A stretch of 64,000 bases of DNA from Nitrospinia bacterium (GCA_029261715.1 JAJDAT010000016.1:62001-126000); one strand, 5' to 3'; counted from the first letter of the stretch, positions 51,146 through 62,653 are shown. Program-made: numbers and translations. Notes: generated by a model from the letters alone, not told the origin.

Positions 51146-52558
51146 TTGAAAATGAAACAAAGTAACAAGAAAAAATATTCTGGCGTATTCCGAGATGGCG
51201 ACGCAGGTCCACAAGCAAAAAAACGTTTTCGCAACCGGCGAGTCCAATTGATGAAACGCGAAAACAAATTGATGGTTTTAACAGGCGTTCCTTATGGCCC
51301 TGGACAAGAAACAGGATGGGCATACGCTCACTGCCCGACCTACCAGGAACCATCGATCATGTATTTAACTGGAATCAATCAAAACAGAGTCATTCTACTA
51401 TTAGATCCACACTCCAAGGAATCCGACGAAATTTTATTTGTTGGCGAAAAAGATCCTAACCTTGAATTTTGGGATGGGTTTCGTTTTGGCGTTGGCGATC
51501 CAAAAAGCGTGAATGAGGTTAAACGTGTAACGGGATTTGCCGATGTTCGGGATATAGACGATTTCGAAGAGGTTTTAAAAAGCAGGCTAAAAAAACAAAA
51601 GAAAAAAGAACTCGGCACGTTATGGATTGCGGGTAAAATGAACGGAAGAGACCGTGTTTTCAAAGGCGATCATAACTGGAACTTTAAAAACCGAGTGAGC
51701 CGACTACTACGCAATTGGAAAGCTCCTAAAAATGCGTTATCCAATATTATGAATTCGCATTTTGAATTGCGACTTCCACTAGATAAGTACGACGAAGCAA
51801 ATACCCGCAAAGCAAACGACGTTACTGCAGAAGCTTTTCGCGAAATGCTTCGCAATTTTCGAAAATTCAAAAATGAAAGTCATATTACCGGATTTCTCGA
51901 AGGCCAAATGTTGATGAACTCCTCTTATGGATTAAGCTTTCCATCCATTATTGCTTCAGGTTCTAACGCAACCATTTTGCATTATATGAAAAACGACGAC
52001 GACTTTTCGAAAGACGAAATGGTATTGCTAGATTTTGGAGTTCGGTGGATGAGTATGCACGCCGATATATCGCGAACGATTCCTATTTCTGGCAAATTTA
52101 ATCCATTACAAAAGATGCTTTACGAAGCCGTTCTTCAAGCGCAATTAAATGTCGAAAAAACGGCCAAAGTTGGAGTGACAATTATCGAATTGAATAAAGT
52201 TTGTTGGGACACCATTAACAATTGGCTAGACAACGACTTTAAAGCTCTTGGAGGAACCTATAAGCTCAAATACAAAAAACAGCCTCACGGAGTAAGCCAC
52301 TTGATGGGAGAACAAGAACACGATGGAGACCCGTTTCGAATGTACTCAAAACAACCAATGCAAGAAGGCTGGCTCATAAGTAATGAGCCGGGTCTATATG
52401 GAACGTTCAAATTAAAGTGGAAGGGGAAAACTTACGATCAAGAAATTGGAATTCGGATAGAAGATAATATCATGATAGGAAAAAAAGGAAGCAAAAATCT
52501 TTCCTCTACTCCTAAAAAGGTAGCCGATATTGAGAGGTTAATGGCTAAAAAACCTTAA
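51146..52558 (+). CDS. Xaa-Pro aminopeptidase (M24, aminopeptidase P)
   Basis: VLLDFGVRWMSMHADISRTIPISGKFNPLQKMLYE; HGVSHLMG; ISNEPGLYG; EIGIRIEDN. Confidence 0.95.
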   Translation: MKMKQSNKKKYSGVFRDGDAGPQAKKRFRNRRVQLMKRENKLMVLTGVPYGPGQETGWAYAHCPTYQEPSIMYLTGINQNRVILLLDPHSKESDEILFVGEKDPNLEFWDGFRFGVGDPKSVNEVKRVTGFADVRDIDDFEEVLKSRLKKQKKKELGTLWIAGKMNGRDRVFKGDHNWNFKNRVSRLLRNWKAPKNALSNIMNSHFELRLPLDKYDEANTRKANDVTAEAFREMLRNFRKFKNESHITGFLEGQMLMNSSYGLSFPSIIASGSNATILHYMKNDDDFSKDEMVLLDFGVRWMSMHADISRTIPISGKFNPLQKMLYEAVLQAQLNVEKTAKVGVTIIELNKVCWDTINNWLDNDFKALGGTYKLKYKKQPHGVSHLMGEQEHDGDPFRMYSKQPMQEGWLISNEPGLYGTFKLKWKGKTYDQEIGIRIEDNIMIGKKGSKNLSSTPKKVADIERLMAKKP

Positions 52559-52565
52559 GCCGTAA

Positions 52566-53024
52566 CTAAAGTCCTTTTACAATTTCCAGGACTTCTTCTA
52601 CGTGGCCTTTGACTTTTACTTTAGGATACATTTTTCTAATTTTTCCAGTTTTATCAATAATAAAAGTCGACCTAACTATTCCCATAAACTTCTTACCATA
52701 CATAGACTTTTCTTGCCAAACGCCATACTTTTCGACCACTTTTTTATCTTCATCGCTGATTAGCGTAAATGGCAAATTTTGTTTTTCAATAAACTTTTGG
52801 TGGCGTTCCGGCGAATCAATGCTTACTCCAAGAATCTCCGTATCTTTAAACTTTTTGAAATGATCGCGAAAATCGCAAGCTTCCGTCGTGCAACCCGGAG
52901 TCATATCCTTAGGATAAAAATAGAGAACGACATTTTTTTTATTCTTAAACGAACTTAGTTTAACTTTACCGCCATTTTGATCAATTGCCGTAAAATCTGG
53001 GGCCTTTTTACCTTCTTCTAACAT
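52566..53024 (-). CDS. bcp: Thioredoxin-dependent peroxiredoxin (Bcp family)
   Basis: [25 protein letters not shown]. Confidence 0.97.
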   Translation of the reverse strand: MLEEGKKAPDFTAIDQNGGKVKLSSFKNKKNVVLYFYPKDMTPGCTTEACDFRDHFKKFKDTEILGVSIDSPERHQKFIEKQNLPFTLISDEDKKVVEKYGVWQEKSMYGKKFMGIVRSTFIIDKTGKIRKMYPKVKVKGHVEEVLEIVKGL

Positions 53025-53088
53025 ATCTACCTACCCGTTAAATTAAAAGATTCTACTTAACCCGAAACCAAATCGTAGCTATAAAATC

Positions 53089-53355
53089 TTATAAAGTTGA
53101 TTTAATAGCTTCTATTGTGGCGGGTTGAACACTCTCCCAACTAGCTTCCGGTTTTTTAGTAACGGTGATGAAATCAGTCATTAAGAAAACGCTGGCCACT
53201 CCATCGGTCTCAAAAATCTTAGCCGCAACAGGTGATTCTGCGGCTTTCTCCGCATCATTATAAGTTTTATATCCAGACTCTAAAACAGGCTGACTGCAAT
53301 TAAACTTTAAAGCATTTTCATTGGGCGTTGTAGTAACTGAAACTTCGACTGCCAT
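53089..53355 (-). CDS. NifU N-terminal (Nfu_N)-like scaffold domain protein
   Basis: TPNENALKFNCSQPV..SPVAAKIFETDGVASVFLMTDFITVTKKPEASWE. Confidence 0.85.
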   Translation of the reverse strand: MAVEVSVTTTPNENALKFNCSQPVLESGYKTYNDAEKAAESPVAAKIFETDGVASVFLMTDFITVTKKPEASWESVQPATIEAIKSTL

Positions 53356-53386
53356 TTATTTATTCTCCTATTACACTTAATAAAAA

Positions 53387-54574
53387 CTAATCTTTTAAGC
53401 TTCGAAAAATTCCAAACGAACTAGTGTATCCGTGTAAATAAGTAGTGTTTCCAACAGGACCGATTTCACCATTGCAAAAAAATCCACCAAGCGGCACATT
53501 TTTCATTTTTCCGGCAAACAAATTGGAGTCGTGGTTTGGAGCTTCATAGAGATACTGCCCCCTGCCTAAACAAGAAAAAAGCATAGCTCCAGTAGCGCTT
53601 TCAGATTTGCCTAATACAGAGTAATCGTCTAGTAGAATTTCTAGATCTTCGGCAGAAAGTAGCTTATCCCGTAAGTGGAACTGGACAAGTTGTCCTTCTC
53701 GTAGATAAGCTCCTATTGAAATAGCGCCAGAAGCCCTATCCAATCCCATTATATTACGGATCAAAAAATCTCCTTGTTTTGGATCTCCATCCAAAGGGTT
53801 CATTTCAATTCCAAGAAATAAAGACGTTTGGATCAATTTTCTGTCGTATTCGTTAGCGTTTTCTATAAGCTCTTCTAAAATTTTAAAAGGAGGCTGCTTA
53901 TCTACTTCCTGTAAAAAAGTCGCTTGGCATTTCGTAACCGTATGAACTTCACCAATGGGACGACACCCTTGTGCAACAATGGTATCAACTTCAATATTGC
54001 CGCTCAATGCAACGCCAACAAGGCCATTATTAAAAATCTCGTCACCCTTATATAAAACGTTACCAGAACCCTCATGAGCTCCACTTGCAAGTCCACCTAT
54101 TTTACTGCTATTTGGGTAGGCAAAGTCCATTCCAGCTAAGAAATCCTCGCCACGAAAAGAAAATGGATCGGCTAATAATATAAAATGAAGATTTTCTTCC
54201 AAAGGCACACCTATCCAATCTCTCCACACTTGTGGACCGGTATCTTGATTGGGTAGCTCCATTCCATCGGAATAAAACAAATTAACTTTAACTCCTGGCA
54301 AATGACCGCAAGTCATACTAAATGCGGGTTGTTGCTCCACTTCGGAACCTCCACCAATAATTCCTCCTCCGGAACAACCAAAAAGCTCGCCAGGCTTCAT
54401 AAGTCCCCGTATCAAATTTGGAATTTTGGAATAATCTTCTTTAAAATGAGGAGAAACAAAAATCGTCGTAAAATCAGGGTCTAAATCTCCCAAATCTTGC
54501 TTAATATTTTTAACAGCCTCTTGAACACAATCCTCAATAGAGCTTTTTGTCGAAAGAGTCGAGGCCCATTTCAT
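53387..54574 (-). CDS. FIST N/C-domain sensory protein
   Basis: MKWASTLST..FGCSGGGIIGGGSEVEQQPAFSMT..GCRPIGEVHTVTKC..; FSCLGRG; GFFCNGEIGPVGNTTYLHGYTSS. Confidence 0.9.
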   Translation of the reverse strand: MKWASTLSTKSSIEDCVQEAVKNIKQDLGDLDPDFTTIFVSPHFKEDYSKIPNLIRGLMKPGELFGCSGGGIIGGGSEVEQQPAFSMTCGHLPGVKVNLFYSDGMELPNQDTGPQVWRDWIGVPLEENLHFILLADPFSFRGEDFLAGMDFAYPNSSKIGGLASGAHEGSGNVLYKGDEIFNNGLVGVALSGNIEVDTIVAQGCRPIGEVHTVTKCQATFLQEVDKQPPFKILEELIENANEYDRKLIQTSLFLGIEMNPLDGDPKQGDFLIRNIMGLDRASGAISIGAYLREGQLVQFHLRDKLLSAEDLEILLDDYSVLGKSESATGAMLFSCLGRGQYLYEAPNHDSNLFAGKMKNVPLGGFFCNGEIGPVGNTTYLHGYTSSFGIFRSLKD

Positions 54575-54642
54575 GAGTTTTCTCCTCAGCGATTCTAGGT
54601 CCAATATTGGACTTACCGCTATTTAAATTGGTATTAATTTAA

Positions 54643-56082
54643 TTAAGGGAATAAAAACTTTAACGTCGCTTCGGCGGCCACATTGCCGTTCCGAATACAA
54701 TCGGGAATCCCTATTCCAGTATATGCGCTTCCAGACAAAAACAACCCTGGAAACTTGTCCACTTGTTCATTAATCGATTCTATTACTTTTTGATGACCCA
54801 CTAAATATTGTACGTTTGCTTTTTTATTTATATAAACGCGACAAAAAACTGGTTTTTCAGTGATTCCCATTATGGCGCGTAAATCCTCTTGTACCAATGT
54901 TGCCAATGCGTCCGGCTCCCGCTCTGTCAATTCTTCGCTCAAAGCCCCTCCCAAGTAACACCGTAGAAGAACAAAATCATCAGGAGCTCTACCAGGGTAT
55001 TTTGAAGACGTCCAGGTACAAGCAGAAATATTAAAACCTTCTGACTTTGGAGCCAAGAATCCAAATCCTTTAAGTGGGTGAGAAAAACCTTCTTTTCGAT
55101 AAGCCAGGGTAACTGCGGCGGTCGAAACATAAGGTATCTTACGTAAAAGATTCGATAAATCTGGGGCGCAATCATCTAATAAATTAGCGGTAATATTAGC
55201 CGGAGGAGCTAAAATAACAGCGTCAAAGGATAAGGGGTCGCCTTCTTCTGGAATCACCTTCCACTTCACTTCGCCATTAGAATTTTCGGAACTAACCGAG
55301 CTAATTTTAACGCCTGATTTAAAATTAATATCCGGGGACTTTTCTAAAATAGTCTCTACAATTTCTCCCAACCCTGATTTAAGAGTCATAAACATTGAAT
55401 AGGCCGGTCGCGCCGGACCGCGTTTTGGAGCGGACATCATTTCTCTCTTCTTAGCCAGCATCCCCAAAATAAGCGATCTATATTTTTGTTCAGTTTCAAA
55501 AAACATAGGAAAAGTGCTTTTTATGCTCATCTTCTTGGGATCACTTGCATAAATTCCCGCTAACATCGGTTCAGCCATTCTTTTTAAAGCTTCATTCCCC
55601 AAACGTCTTTCTACGAAAGACGCCAAACTCTCGTCTTCTTTATTGCGTTTTTTAGGGATAAATAAGTCCATTCCCATACGAATCTTACCAAACCAACTAA
55701 AAAGAGACGTTGTCGCAAAAGGTAAAAACTTTGTAGGAACTAATAAACTAAGCCCCTCGGGCATGGTCTGCATCTTTTTGTCAACATACACAAAGGTTTT
55801 ACTATTTTCCGTTTTTGTGCCTACTAAACGATCCTCAATACCCAACCGTTTACATAAATCAATTGCCCAAGGTTTTTGGCTTATAAATGAATCGGGCCCT
55901 CTTTCAACGACAAATCCATCAAATCGATCTGTCCTAAGTTTCCCTCCAAACCAATCCGATCCTTCCAGGACAGTACATTCAATCGGCAATTGATTAGCCG
56001 TGATCTCTTCTTGAAATTTGTAAGCGGCGGACAAACCTGCAATTCCACCTCCAATAATAGCTACTCTTTTATTTTGAGCCAT
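54643..56082 (-). CDS. hemY: Protoporphyrinogen oxidase
   Basis: VAIIGGGIAGLSAAYKFQEE; VVERGPDSFISQKPWAIDLC; C-terminal LFLSGSAYTGIGIPDCIRNGNVAA. Confidence 0.95.
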   Translation of the reverse strand: MAQNKRVAIIGGGIAGLSAAYKFQEEITANQLPIECTVLEGSDWFGGKLRTDRFDGFVVERGPDSFISQKPWAIDLCKRLGIEDRLVGTKTENSKTFVYVDKKMQTMPEGLSLLVPTKFLPFATTSLFSWFGKIRMGMDLFIPKKRNKEDESLASFVERRLGNEALKRMAEPMLAGIYASDPKKMSIKSTFPMFFETEQKYRSLILGMLAKKREMMSAPKRGPARPAYSMFMTLKSGLGEIVETILEKSPDINFKSGVKISSVSSENSNGEVKWKVIPEEGDPLSFDAVILAPPANITANLLDDCAPDLSNLLRKIPYVSTAAVTLAYRKEGFSHPLKGFGFLAPKSEGFNISACTWTSSKYPGRAPDDFVLLRCYLGGALSEELTEREPDALATLVQEDLRAIMGITEKPVFCRVYINKKANVQYLVGHQKVIESINEQVDKFPGLFLSGSAYTGIGIPDCIRNGNVAAEATLKFLFP

Positions 56083-56180
56083 CAGTTGTAATAAATAATT
56101 TAAAAGTTCGGTTTTTAATTAAGCCCTCCAAAACAAATTGGATCGCGGGCCTTTGACGAGTGAGAGCTTAAGCCTTTGGG

Positions 56181-57254
56181 TTAAGCTCCCGCTTGTTTAA
56201 TTTCTTCGGAGGACTGGTTGTCCATTTCAAGATCTTGAGGGATGATCTTAAAATTTATTAAAGGGATCGCGCTTTGCGGATCTAACTTTAACGATTCTTT
56301 AAATTGAAACTCCGCATCGGAAAATTTCTTTTGCTCTAAATAAACATGCCCCAAGTTTTTATGAGCTTTGGCATTTTCAGGATTAAATTTTAATGCCCGT
56401 TTATATTCAATTTCTGCTTTTATAAAAAGTTTACGTTCAAAATAAATATCACCGACAATATTACAAAGCTGATCATTTTCTGGATCTAAAATCAAAGCTT
56501 GCTTTATATATTTTTCGGCCTCAAAAAGTAGGCCTTTCCTAATATATATTTCAGCCAACGCCTGTAATGAAAATGGTAAACCTTCCTGAAGCTCTAAAGA
56601 CTTTTTAAAATTATCCGCTGCCTTTGTATAATCTTTTTGAGCTAAAAAAACTTTTGCTAGGCTTATATAAAACTCTGGGCATTCTGGTTCTATTTGAAGC
56701 GCTTCAAGAAATTTAACCTCCGCTCGGTCGAATTTCCCCCATTTAAAATAAATCTCACCCAAACTCCTCAAATATTCAGGGTTATCTGGGGACAACCTAA
56801 CAGCATCTTTAGACTTTGTTTCGGCTTCTCTATATTTCTTTTGCTCTAAATATATATCGCTTATCGCATCGTAAATGCTGGCATTCTCTGGATCCAAACT
56901 AATCGCTTTATCCAAATTTTGGATAGCTAATTCTTGAACTCCCAAAGATTTAAATAAAATTCCCAATTGTGCGTGCAACGCAGCTTGAGACTTTTTATCT
57001 TCCGGAGCCAAACGTAACCCTGCAAAAACAAAGTTCAAAGCGCTTTCGTAATTTTTTTCAAATTGGGCGTCTAGAGCAAGGGCTAGATAATCTTCCGAAG
57101 ACCTTTGATCATCGGTTCGATTATCGGCAGCTTCAAGAACTTTTTCCCATTGAGGAGCATCAAAATTATCAACTGGGTTCGAAGCAAAATTAACAATCCA
57201 TTCTTTTTCTTCAGCGGTAGGAGAATATCTTCCTGGTTTTCTTAGACCAAACAT
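56181..57254 (-). CDS. TPR-repeat protein
   Basis: Repeated (A)EAE..ALxLxPENAxxYxxLGxIYxxxxKF units. Confidence 0.93.
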   Translation of the reverse strand: MFGLRKPGRYSPTAEEKEWIVNFASNPVDNFDAPQWEKVLEAADNRTDDQRSSEDYLALALDAQFEKNYESALNFVFAGLRLAPEDKKSQAALHAQLGILFKSLGVQELAIQNLDKAISLDPENASIYDAISDIYLEQKKYREAETKSKDAVRLSPDNPEYLRSLGEIYFKWGKFDRAEVKFLEALQIEPECPEFYISLAKVFLAQKDYTKAADNFKKSLELQEGLPFSLQALAEIYIRKGLLFEAEKYIKQALILDPENDQLCNIVGDIYFERKLFIKAEIEYKRALKFNPENAKAHKNLGHVYLEQKKFSDAEFQFKESLKLDPQSAIPLINFKIIPQDLEMDNQSSEEIKQAGA

Positions 57255-57685
57255 TTGAAATTTAGAGTTGTATATTAACTAGGACAGGTTTAACAGACGA
57301 CGCGGAAAATCGAAAACAGCAGTGTTTTAGGCATATTTCTGCTGGGAAATTTTATTTATCATCTAATAAAGTGTCGAGTTAATAATGGTTAGCAGAGGGG
57401 GCATTTAATTTAAACAGAACGCCAAATTGGGAGTTTATTATAACACTGTATGTAGTGATGGGACAGATCCTTTTCACAAGAATGTCCAATAAACACAAAA
57501 AAGTCGTAATAACTTCTTAATATCTGCCCTAGTTAAAAACTCCTTTAATAAGATTATGCAAACCACAATTTTATTCTTTTTGAAACTTTATGCCCTTACA
57601 ATCTTTTTGTAGCTTGTGACTCGCTGCATGTTTTGCTATATTTTTAGAGAACAAATCCCCTATATTCAATTCTTTGGAGACAAAA

Positions 57686-58042
57686 ATGAATCAAGCAATG
57701 GAAGCTTTAAAAATAGCGATGGAATTTGAAGATATCGCGAAGTCTAAATTAGAAGCCGTAATTGAGATTGCCGCTCATCAAGACACTAAAGACGCCATTA
57801 ATAAAATGGTCGAAGATAAAAACAAACAAATTGAAGCCATTCAATGGTTAATAATGGCAGAGTCCGGAAAGTTAGACGTGACAGAGCAAAAAGAAGGCGG
57901 CGGTATGTCTTTACCTGCAAATGGAGCGGAAAGAATGGCTCAAGGGAAATGCCCTTTTTCATCCGGCGAACTAGCCAAAATGGGAATTAATGTGAGCGAA
58001 GAAGATCTAAAAAAGAAAAAATCTGACTCTAAACCTGAGTAA
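57686..58042 (+). CDS. Hypothetical helical protein
   Basis: MNQAMEALKIAMEFEDIAKSKLEAVIEIA; GGAG RBS upstream. Confidence 0.65.
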   Translation: MNQAMEALKIAMEFEDIAKSKLEAVIEIAAHQDTKDAINKMVEDKNKQIEAIQWLIMAESGKLDVTEQKEGGGMSLPANGAERMAQGKCPFSSGELAKMGINVSEEDLKKKKSDSKPE

Positions 58043-58061
58043 AAAATTGAACTCTAAAGCT

Positions 58062-58463
58062 ATGTTAGACATTTTAATTGAATGCCGGGGTTGCCAAATT
58101 GAAAATATGTTTGGCGAGTACTCCCCGGATAAAGTGTTAGTTTGCAATCAATGCCGGGAACGTTTGATTGAGCCAGACCTTGATGAAGTGTACTCCCGGT
58201 ATGACTGCAAAAGTTGCGATTTTGTCATTCTTGTTTTAAAGAAAACCACTTTCAAAGTTGGTGAAGCCAAATGCCGCTGTGGGAGCGATGAATTAGTAAA
58301 GACAAATTGTACGGAGATTGTTGAAAACGCTCAAAAAGCCGGAGCATTTGACCTTACCGACGAAGCCCCTCCTTCCGAAGGCGATTGGTATCGTTCAGAG
58401 CCCATCCAAGGGCAGGATCATGATTACAACGATATGTTTGACCGCGATATGGGAGATGGTTAA
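58062..58463 (+). CDS. Zinc-ribbon hypothetical protein
   Basis: CRGC..CNQC..CKSC..CRCG. Confidence 0.65.
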   Translation: MLDILIECRGCQIENMFGEYSPDKVLVCNQCRERLIEPDLDEVYSRYDCKSCDFVILVLKKTTFKVGEAKCRCGSDELVKTNCTEIVENAQKAGAFDLTDEAPPSEGDWYRSEPIQGQDHDYNDMFDRDMGDG

Positions 58464-58597
58464 TCTTTTTTATTTCTTCTCCTCTTTTATGAGGACATTA
58501 TAAAAAAAGAATAACTATCGAATAATTGACACTAATTTAAGTTTTCGGTATAATTCCTTTAAATCCAAACTGTTAGAAAAACAATGGAAATTCCCTT

Positions 58598-59806
58598 ATG
58601 AAGGAAAAAGCCCCCATAGATGGACAAACATGGGACTCGAATTTAAAGCAAGCGATTGATTTGATTCAAAAGAATCAAAACTTTATTTTTTGCGCTGATT
58701 TAGATCCAGATTCAGTTGGCTCTATGCTTGCTCTTTCCCTATACTTCAATCATTTAGGGAAAAAAGTTTACATTGTTATGTCCGAAAGTTTGGGGGATGG
58801 AGTTGATTTTTTTGAACAAATTATTGAATACAATTCTTTAAAAGTAGTTCGTAACGAAAAATCAATAAAAGAAATCAAAGACGACGTTCAATCGGTTATT
58901 TTCTTTGATACGGCCAATACCAAACTTGTGCCTTTTTATCCGATTATTTCAAGGGAAATTCTATCCAAAGCGCCGCCTGTAATTGAAATAGATCACCATT
59001 TTGGAGCGGATAGCGAAGAAATGACCGATTATGGCATCAAGCTTTTTAGAAATGCCAACGCAAATACAGAAATTATTGCAGAACTATTATCTAACTTAAA
59101 AGAAGTTAACCCAGACTTTCCAAACCCATTCTTCCAAAGAAATATTTTGATCGCCTTAATAACTGGACTGTTGGGCGATACTTTAGGGGGAAAGGTTGTC
59201 CCTTTTGAAGAAGATTTCAAGTATTGGATGAATACTTTAGGTGGCTCTCTTGGAAGCGTGACGCGATGGAGGGCGGGAGATGAGGAACGCTTTTCAGATA
59301 AACAAAAACAAAAGTTCGGTTCTCCAGACCACGTTCTAAAATACATGAACCGTTTGGACGAGGCAAAACAACTTTGTTTAGATACCCTGATGAAAACTGT
59401 CGAGCTAAATGGCGGAGTTGCTAGCCTGAATATCTTGGATTCTACTTATGAAAACGTTAAGGAGATTAGTCCTTCTTACGATTCAGAATGGTTTAATGAA
59501 GTTAGAGGATTCTTGCTCAATACCGTTCCAGAACATTCTGGGAAAGTTGGAATTGTATACTTTCACGGTCAAAATGCAGAAGGGAAAGATTGCATTTTCA
59601 TGAAAGTCCGAAGAGCTATTGATTACTCAGGTTTTGACCTCAGAGAATCCGAAATCAAAATTAAAGAATTATTTCCAGGTGATGAATATATGGGTGGAGG
59701 CGGTCATCCTGGAGCCGTTTCTTTTAGGGTTCAACCTGTCGATGAAAATGATTTCAAATCCAGACTTCAATCGATTGTAGAACATATAGCTAAGAACCTT
59801 CCATAG
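58598..59806 (+). CDS. DHH/DHHA1 family phosphoesterase
   Basis: CADLDPDSVGSMLAL; IFFDTANT; VIEIDHHFGAD; GGGGHPGAVSFR. Confidence 0.93.
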   Translation: MKEKAPIDGQTWDSNLKQAIDLIQKNQNFIFCADLDPDSVGSMLALSLYFNHLGKKVYIVMSESLGDGVDFFEQIIEYNSLKVVRNEKSIKEIKDDVQSVIFFDTANTKLVPFYPIISREILSKAPPVIEIDHHFGADSEEMTDYGIKLFRNANANTEIIAELLSNLKEVNPDFPNPFFQRNILIALITGLLGDTLGGKVVPFEEDFKYWMNTLGGSLGSVTRWRAGDEERFSDKQKQKFGSPDHVLKYMNRLDEAKQLCLDTLMKTVELNGGVASLNILDSTYENVKEISPSYDSEWFNEVRGFLLNTVPEHSGKVGIVYFHGQNAEGKDCIFMKVRRAIDYSGFDLRESEIKIKELFPGDEYMGGGGHPGAVSFRVQPVDENDFKSRLQSIVEHIAKNLP

Positions 59807-60025
59807 ACCTTGTCGAAATTATTTTTGAACTTTAAACTGATTTCCTCAAAACTCCCCTTACAATAATCTGTTGTGCAGTCAAACCATAACGATTGTCCAC
59901 TCAAACAAGTTTTACGCTAATGCCACTTATCTATAAGGCATCTAACTTAGCTTTTTATCCTACTGTTCCATTTAATCCTTTTATATTCCTGGCAAATAAT
60001 ATTTCATCAAAAAGTGAGAACCATT

Positions 60026-60883
60026 ATGACCAAACAATTTAAATCAATTTTTGCTTTACTAGTATTGATAAGTATCTTAATTCCATCGGCATCGTTTGCG
60101 GAAGACTATATTGTCAAAGAACCTCCTAAGTCTCTCGACAAACTATATCCACCCATTAGCAAAGAACCTAAATGGGTAAATCAAATGCACAAAGTTTCTG
60201 GAACATTAAACGGGGTACTGGTAAATGTTAAGGAAAACGACTGGGAAAATGCCGAAAAAAGCGCTGGTCTTTTTGCCGAAGCTTACGAAGAAACTTCCAA
60301 ATTAGTTCCAGAGTGGAAAGATTATTTCGACAATGACGCAGCCAAAAAATTTGCAGAAACCGTAAAAACAAGAGACGCTGGCAAAGTATGGAAAGCTATG
60401 GGCTCTGTTGGAAAAACCTGCGGTAAATGCCATAAAGAAAACAATGTCGCCGTTTGGACTAAATATTCCTGGCCTTCAGCGCATAAGATCAAAGTATCCG
60501 ATCCAGTGTCGGAAGAAGAACTGAAATACGGAAAATATATGTGGAAGATTACCGGATCGTTTAATGCCGCGATGGTTAACTTTAAAGACGGCCAATATGA
60601 TCGCGCATTAAAAGGAGCTAAAAACTTAAAAAGTCGAATCCAAGGTCTTAAATCAGCGTGTTCCAAATGTCATGTAGACGATTCAGTAAAAAACTTTTTC
60701 GTGGGACCAAACGTAACGAAAGCCCTTGATTCCCTACAAACAGAATTAACCAAAGAAAAACCAAACCCAGGCGTTTTTTGGAAAAGCATAGGGATTATAG
60801 GCAAACAATCTTGTAAACGTTGCCATTTGACTCATCGTTCCTACGCTATCATCCAAGAAGTTTGGGAAAATCATGACCATTAA
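60026..60883 (+). CDS. Secreted cytochrome c with three CXXCH motifs
   Basis: Signal peptide; CGKCH, CSKCH, CKRCH. Confidence 0.9.
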   Translation: MTKQFKSIFALLVLISILIPSASFAEDYIVKEPPKSLDKLYPPISKEPKWVNQMHKVSGTLNGVLVNVKENDWENAEKSAGLFAEAYEETSKLVPEWKDYFDNDAAKKFAETVKTRDAGKVWKAMGSVGKTCGKCHKENNVAVWTKYSWPSAHKIKVSDPVSEEELKYGKYMWKITGSFNAAMVNFKDGQYDRALKGAKNLKSRIQGLKSACSKCHVDDSVKNFFVGPNVTKALDSLQTELTKEKPNPGVFWKSIGIIGKQSCKRCHLTHRSYAIIQEVWENHDH

Positions 60884-60918
60884 TAGATTTCATCTTTAAC
60901 CTAAAACTAAGATGAAAA

Positions 60919-62430
60919 ATGAATTCATCTCCTGAAGGCAATCGTTTTCTATCTAAGTCTCAGTTTTTTAGAGGAACTCGATGCTCTAAAGCGTGGAAGC
61001 TTTTTTGGTCCCACTCAGAATTGAAAACGTCGCGGCTTGATAGTCACGACGTTTTTCAAATTGCTTCCAAAGAAATTTCGCTAAAATCTAGAAAACTATT
61101 TCCTGAAGGAGAGGAAATCACTGGTAATACTGAACAAAAAATATCCAAAACTCTCCAGGCCGTTCAGAACAAAATTCCAATAATTTATAACGCTCATTTT
61201 CAACGAGACAAGGTCTTAGTCTCTGTCGACATTCTAAAATATGAACAAGGTCGCTGGAAATTAATTCTGGTAAAAAGCGCTTCTAAGAAAAAACGAAAGC
61301 ACATTAGAGAAGTCGCTCTACAATTGAATATCCTTAAATCAAACGGATTATCCATTAGTTCGGCAAGTCTTTTACACGTGAATACCAGCTATATCCTAGA
61401 AGACAAATTAGACTTAGACGATTTTTTTACGGAAATAGATTTAACGGAATTAGCGCTAAACCTTCAATCTAAATTGGATGGAAAGTTTATCTCTTTAAAC
61501 GACACCCTTAATAATCAAATTCCAGAAGTAGAAATCGGAACGTATTGTCTACAACCTCACGAATGCGAATTCAAAAATCATTGTTGGTCTGCGATCCCAG
61601 AAACGTCAATATTTGATTTAACTCGATTGGCAACCGCAAAAAAAGTCGAACTCTATTTGAAAGGCATTACCGAATCACAAGAACTCCCAGAAGATTATCC
61701 TTTAAGCGAATATCAAAAAATTCAAATACATTCGGAAAAAACAAATACGCGTTTTATCAACGAAAAAGCTATTGAGAAATTTCTCAAAAAGTTAACATTT
61801 CCGCTTTATTTCTTAGACTTTGAAGCGTTACAACCAGTTGTACCGCTCTTTCAAGGGGATAACCCTTTCGAATTTTTACCTGTTCAATTTTCTCTCCACT
61901 ATTTAGAAACTGAAGAGGGAGCGCTCCAACATAAAGAATTTATTGCGGAAAATAATCTCGACCCTAGACTGGGGTTTGCTACAACGCTAGTAAACTCAAT
62001 TCCTGAAAATGCATGTATCCTGGTGTATAACGTCGCTTTAGAAAAAAAAATAAATAAGAGTCTGGCCTTACGATTTCCAGAAATGGAAAAACAATTAAAA
62101 ACCATTAATAGCCAGTTAGTGGATCTCATAGAACCTTTCAACAATAAGTACATATATGACCCTAAAATGAAGGGTAAGTCTTCAATTAAAGCTATCCTTC
62201 CAGTGTTAGTTCCAGAAATGGAAGAAGCCTATAAAAACTTAAATATCAAAAATGGAATGATGGCAATGGGGGCTTTTTTTAATTTGCAGGGAAACCAAGA
62301 CAGTAACGAAAAAAATAAAATCCGCCAGGATTTATTAGATTATTGTAAATTGGACACTTTGGCCATGGTAAAAGTATGGCAATATTTAAATAATTTATTT
62401 CCAGCTCTAACCCCCCAAAAAACAAAATAA
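60919..62430 (+). CDS. DUF2779-domain protein (predicted nuclease-like)
   Basis: LSKSQFFRGTRCSKAWKLFW; YFLDFEALQPVVPLFQGDNPFEFLPVQFSLH; LLDYCKLDTLAMVKVW. Confidence 0.85.
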   Translation: MNSSPEGNRFLSKSQFFRGTRCSKAWKLFWSHSELKTSRLDSHDVFQIASKEISLKSRKLFPEGEEITGNTEQKISKTLQAVQNKIPIIYNAHFQRDKVLVSVDILKYEQGRWKLILVKSASKKKRKHIREVALQLNILKSNGLSISSASLLHVNTSYILEDKLDLDDFFTEIDLTELALNLQSKLDGKFISLNDTLNNQIPEVEIGTYCLQPHECEFKNHCWSAIPETSIFDLTRLATAKKVELYLKGITESQELPEDYPLSEYQKIQIHSEKTNTRFINEKAIEKFLKKLTFPLYFLDFEALQPVVPLFQGDNPFEFLPVQFSLHYLETEEGALQHKEFIAENNLDPRLGFATTLVNSIPENACILVYNVALEKKINKSLALRFPEMEKQLKTINSQLVDLIEPFNNKYIYDPKMKGKSSIKAILPVLVPEMEEAYKNLNIKNGMMAMGAFFNLQGNQDSNEKNKIRQDLLDYCKLDTLAMVKVWQYLNNLFPALTPQKTK

Positions 62431-62653
62431 ATCAGCCGCTCCCCAGATGTAAATCAAGTAAAGATTCATAACGCTTTCTTGCAAAACCGATATTTTTTTT
62501 GTTAAATCAAGATCGGTATCAATTCAAGGGAGCTTCAATTAATTAGATTTCAAATCCCCTACCCCTTGAAAATAAGGACTTCACGATAAACTTAAATCTT
62601 CGAAAAAATCCTTAAATCCACCAAAACCGACCTCTATTTTCTAAGGAGACGTC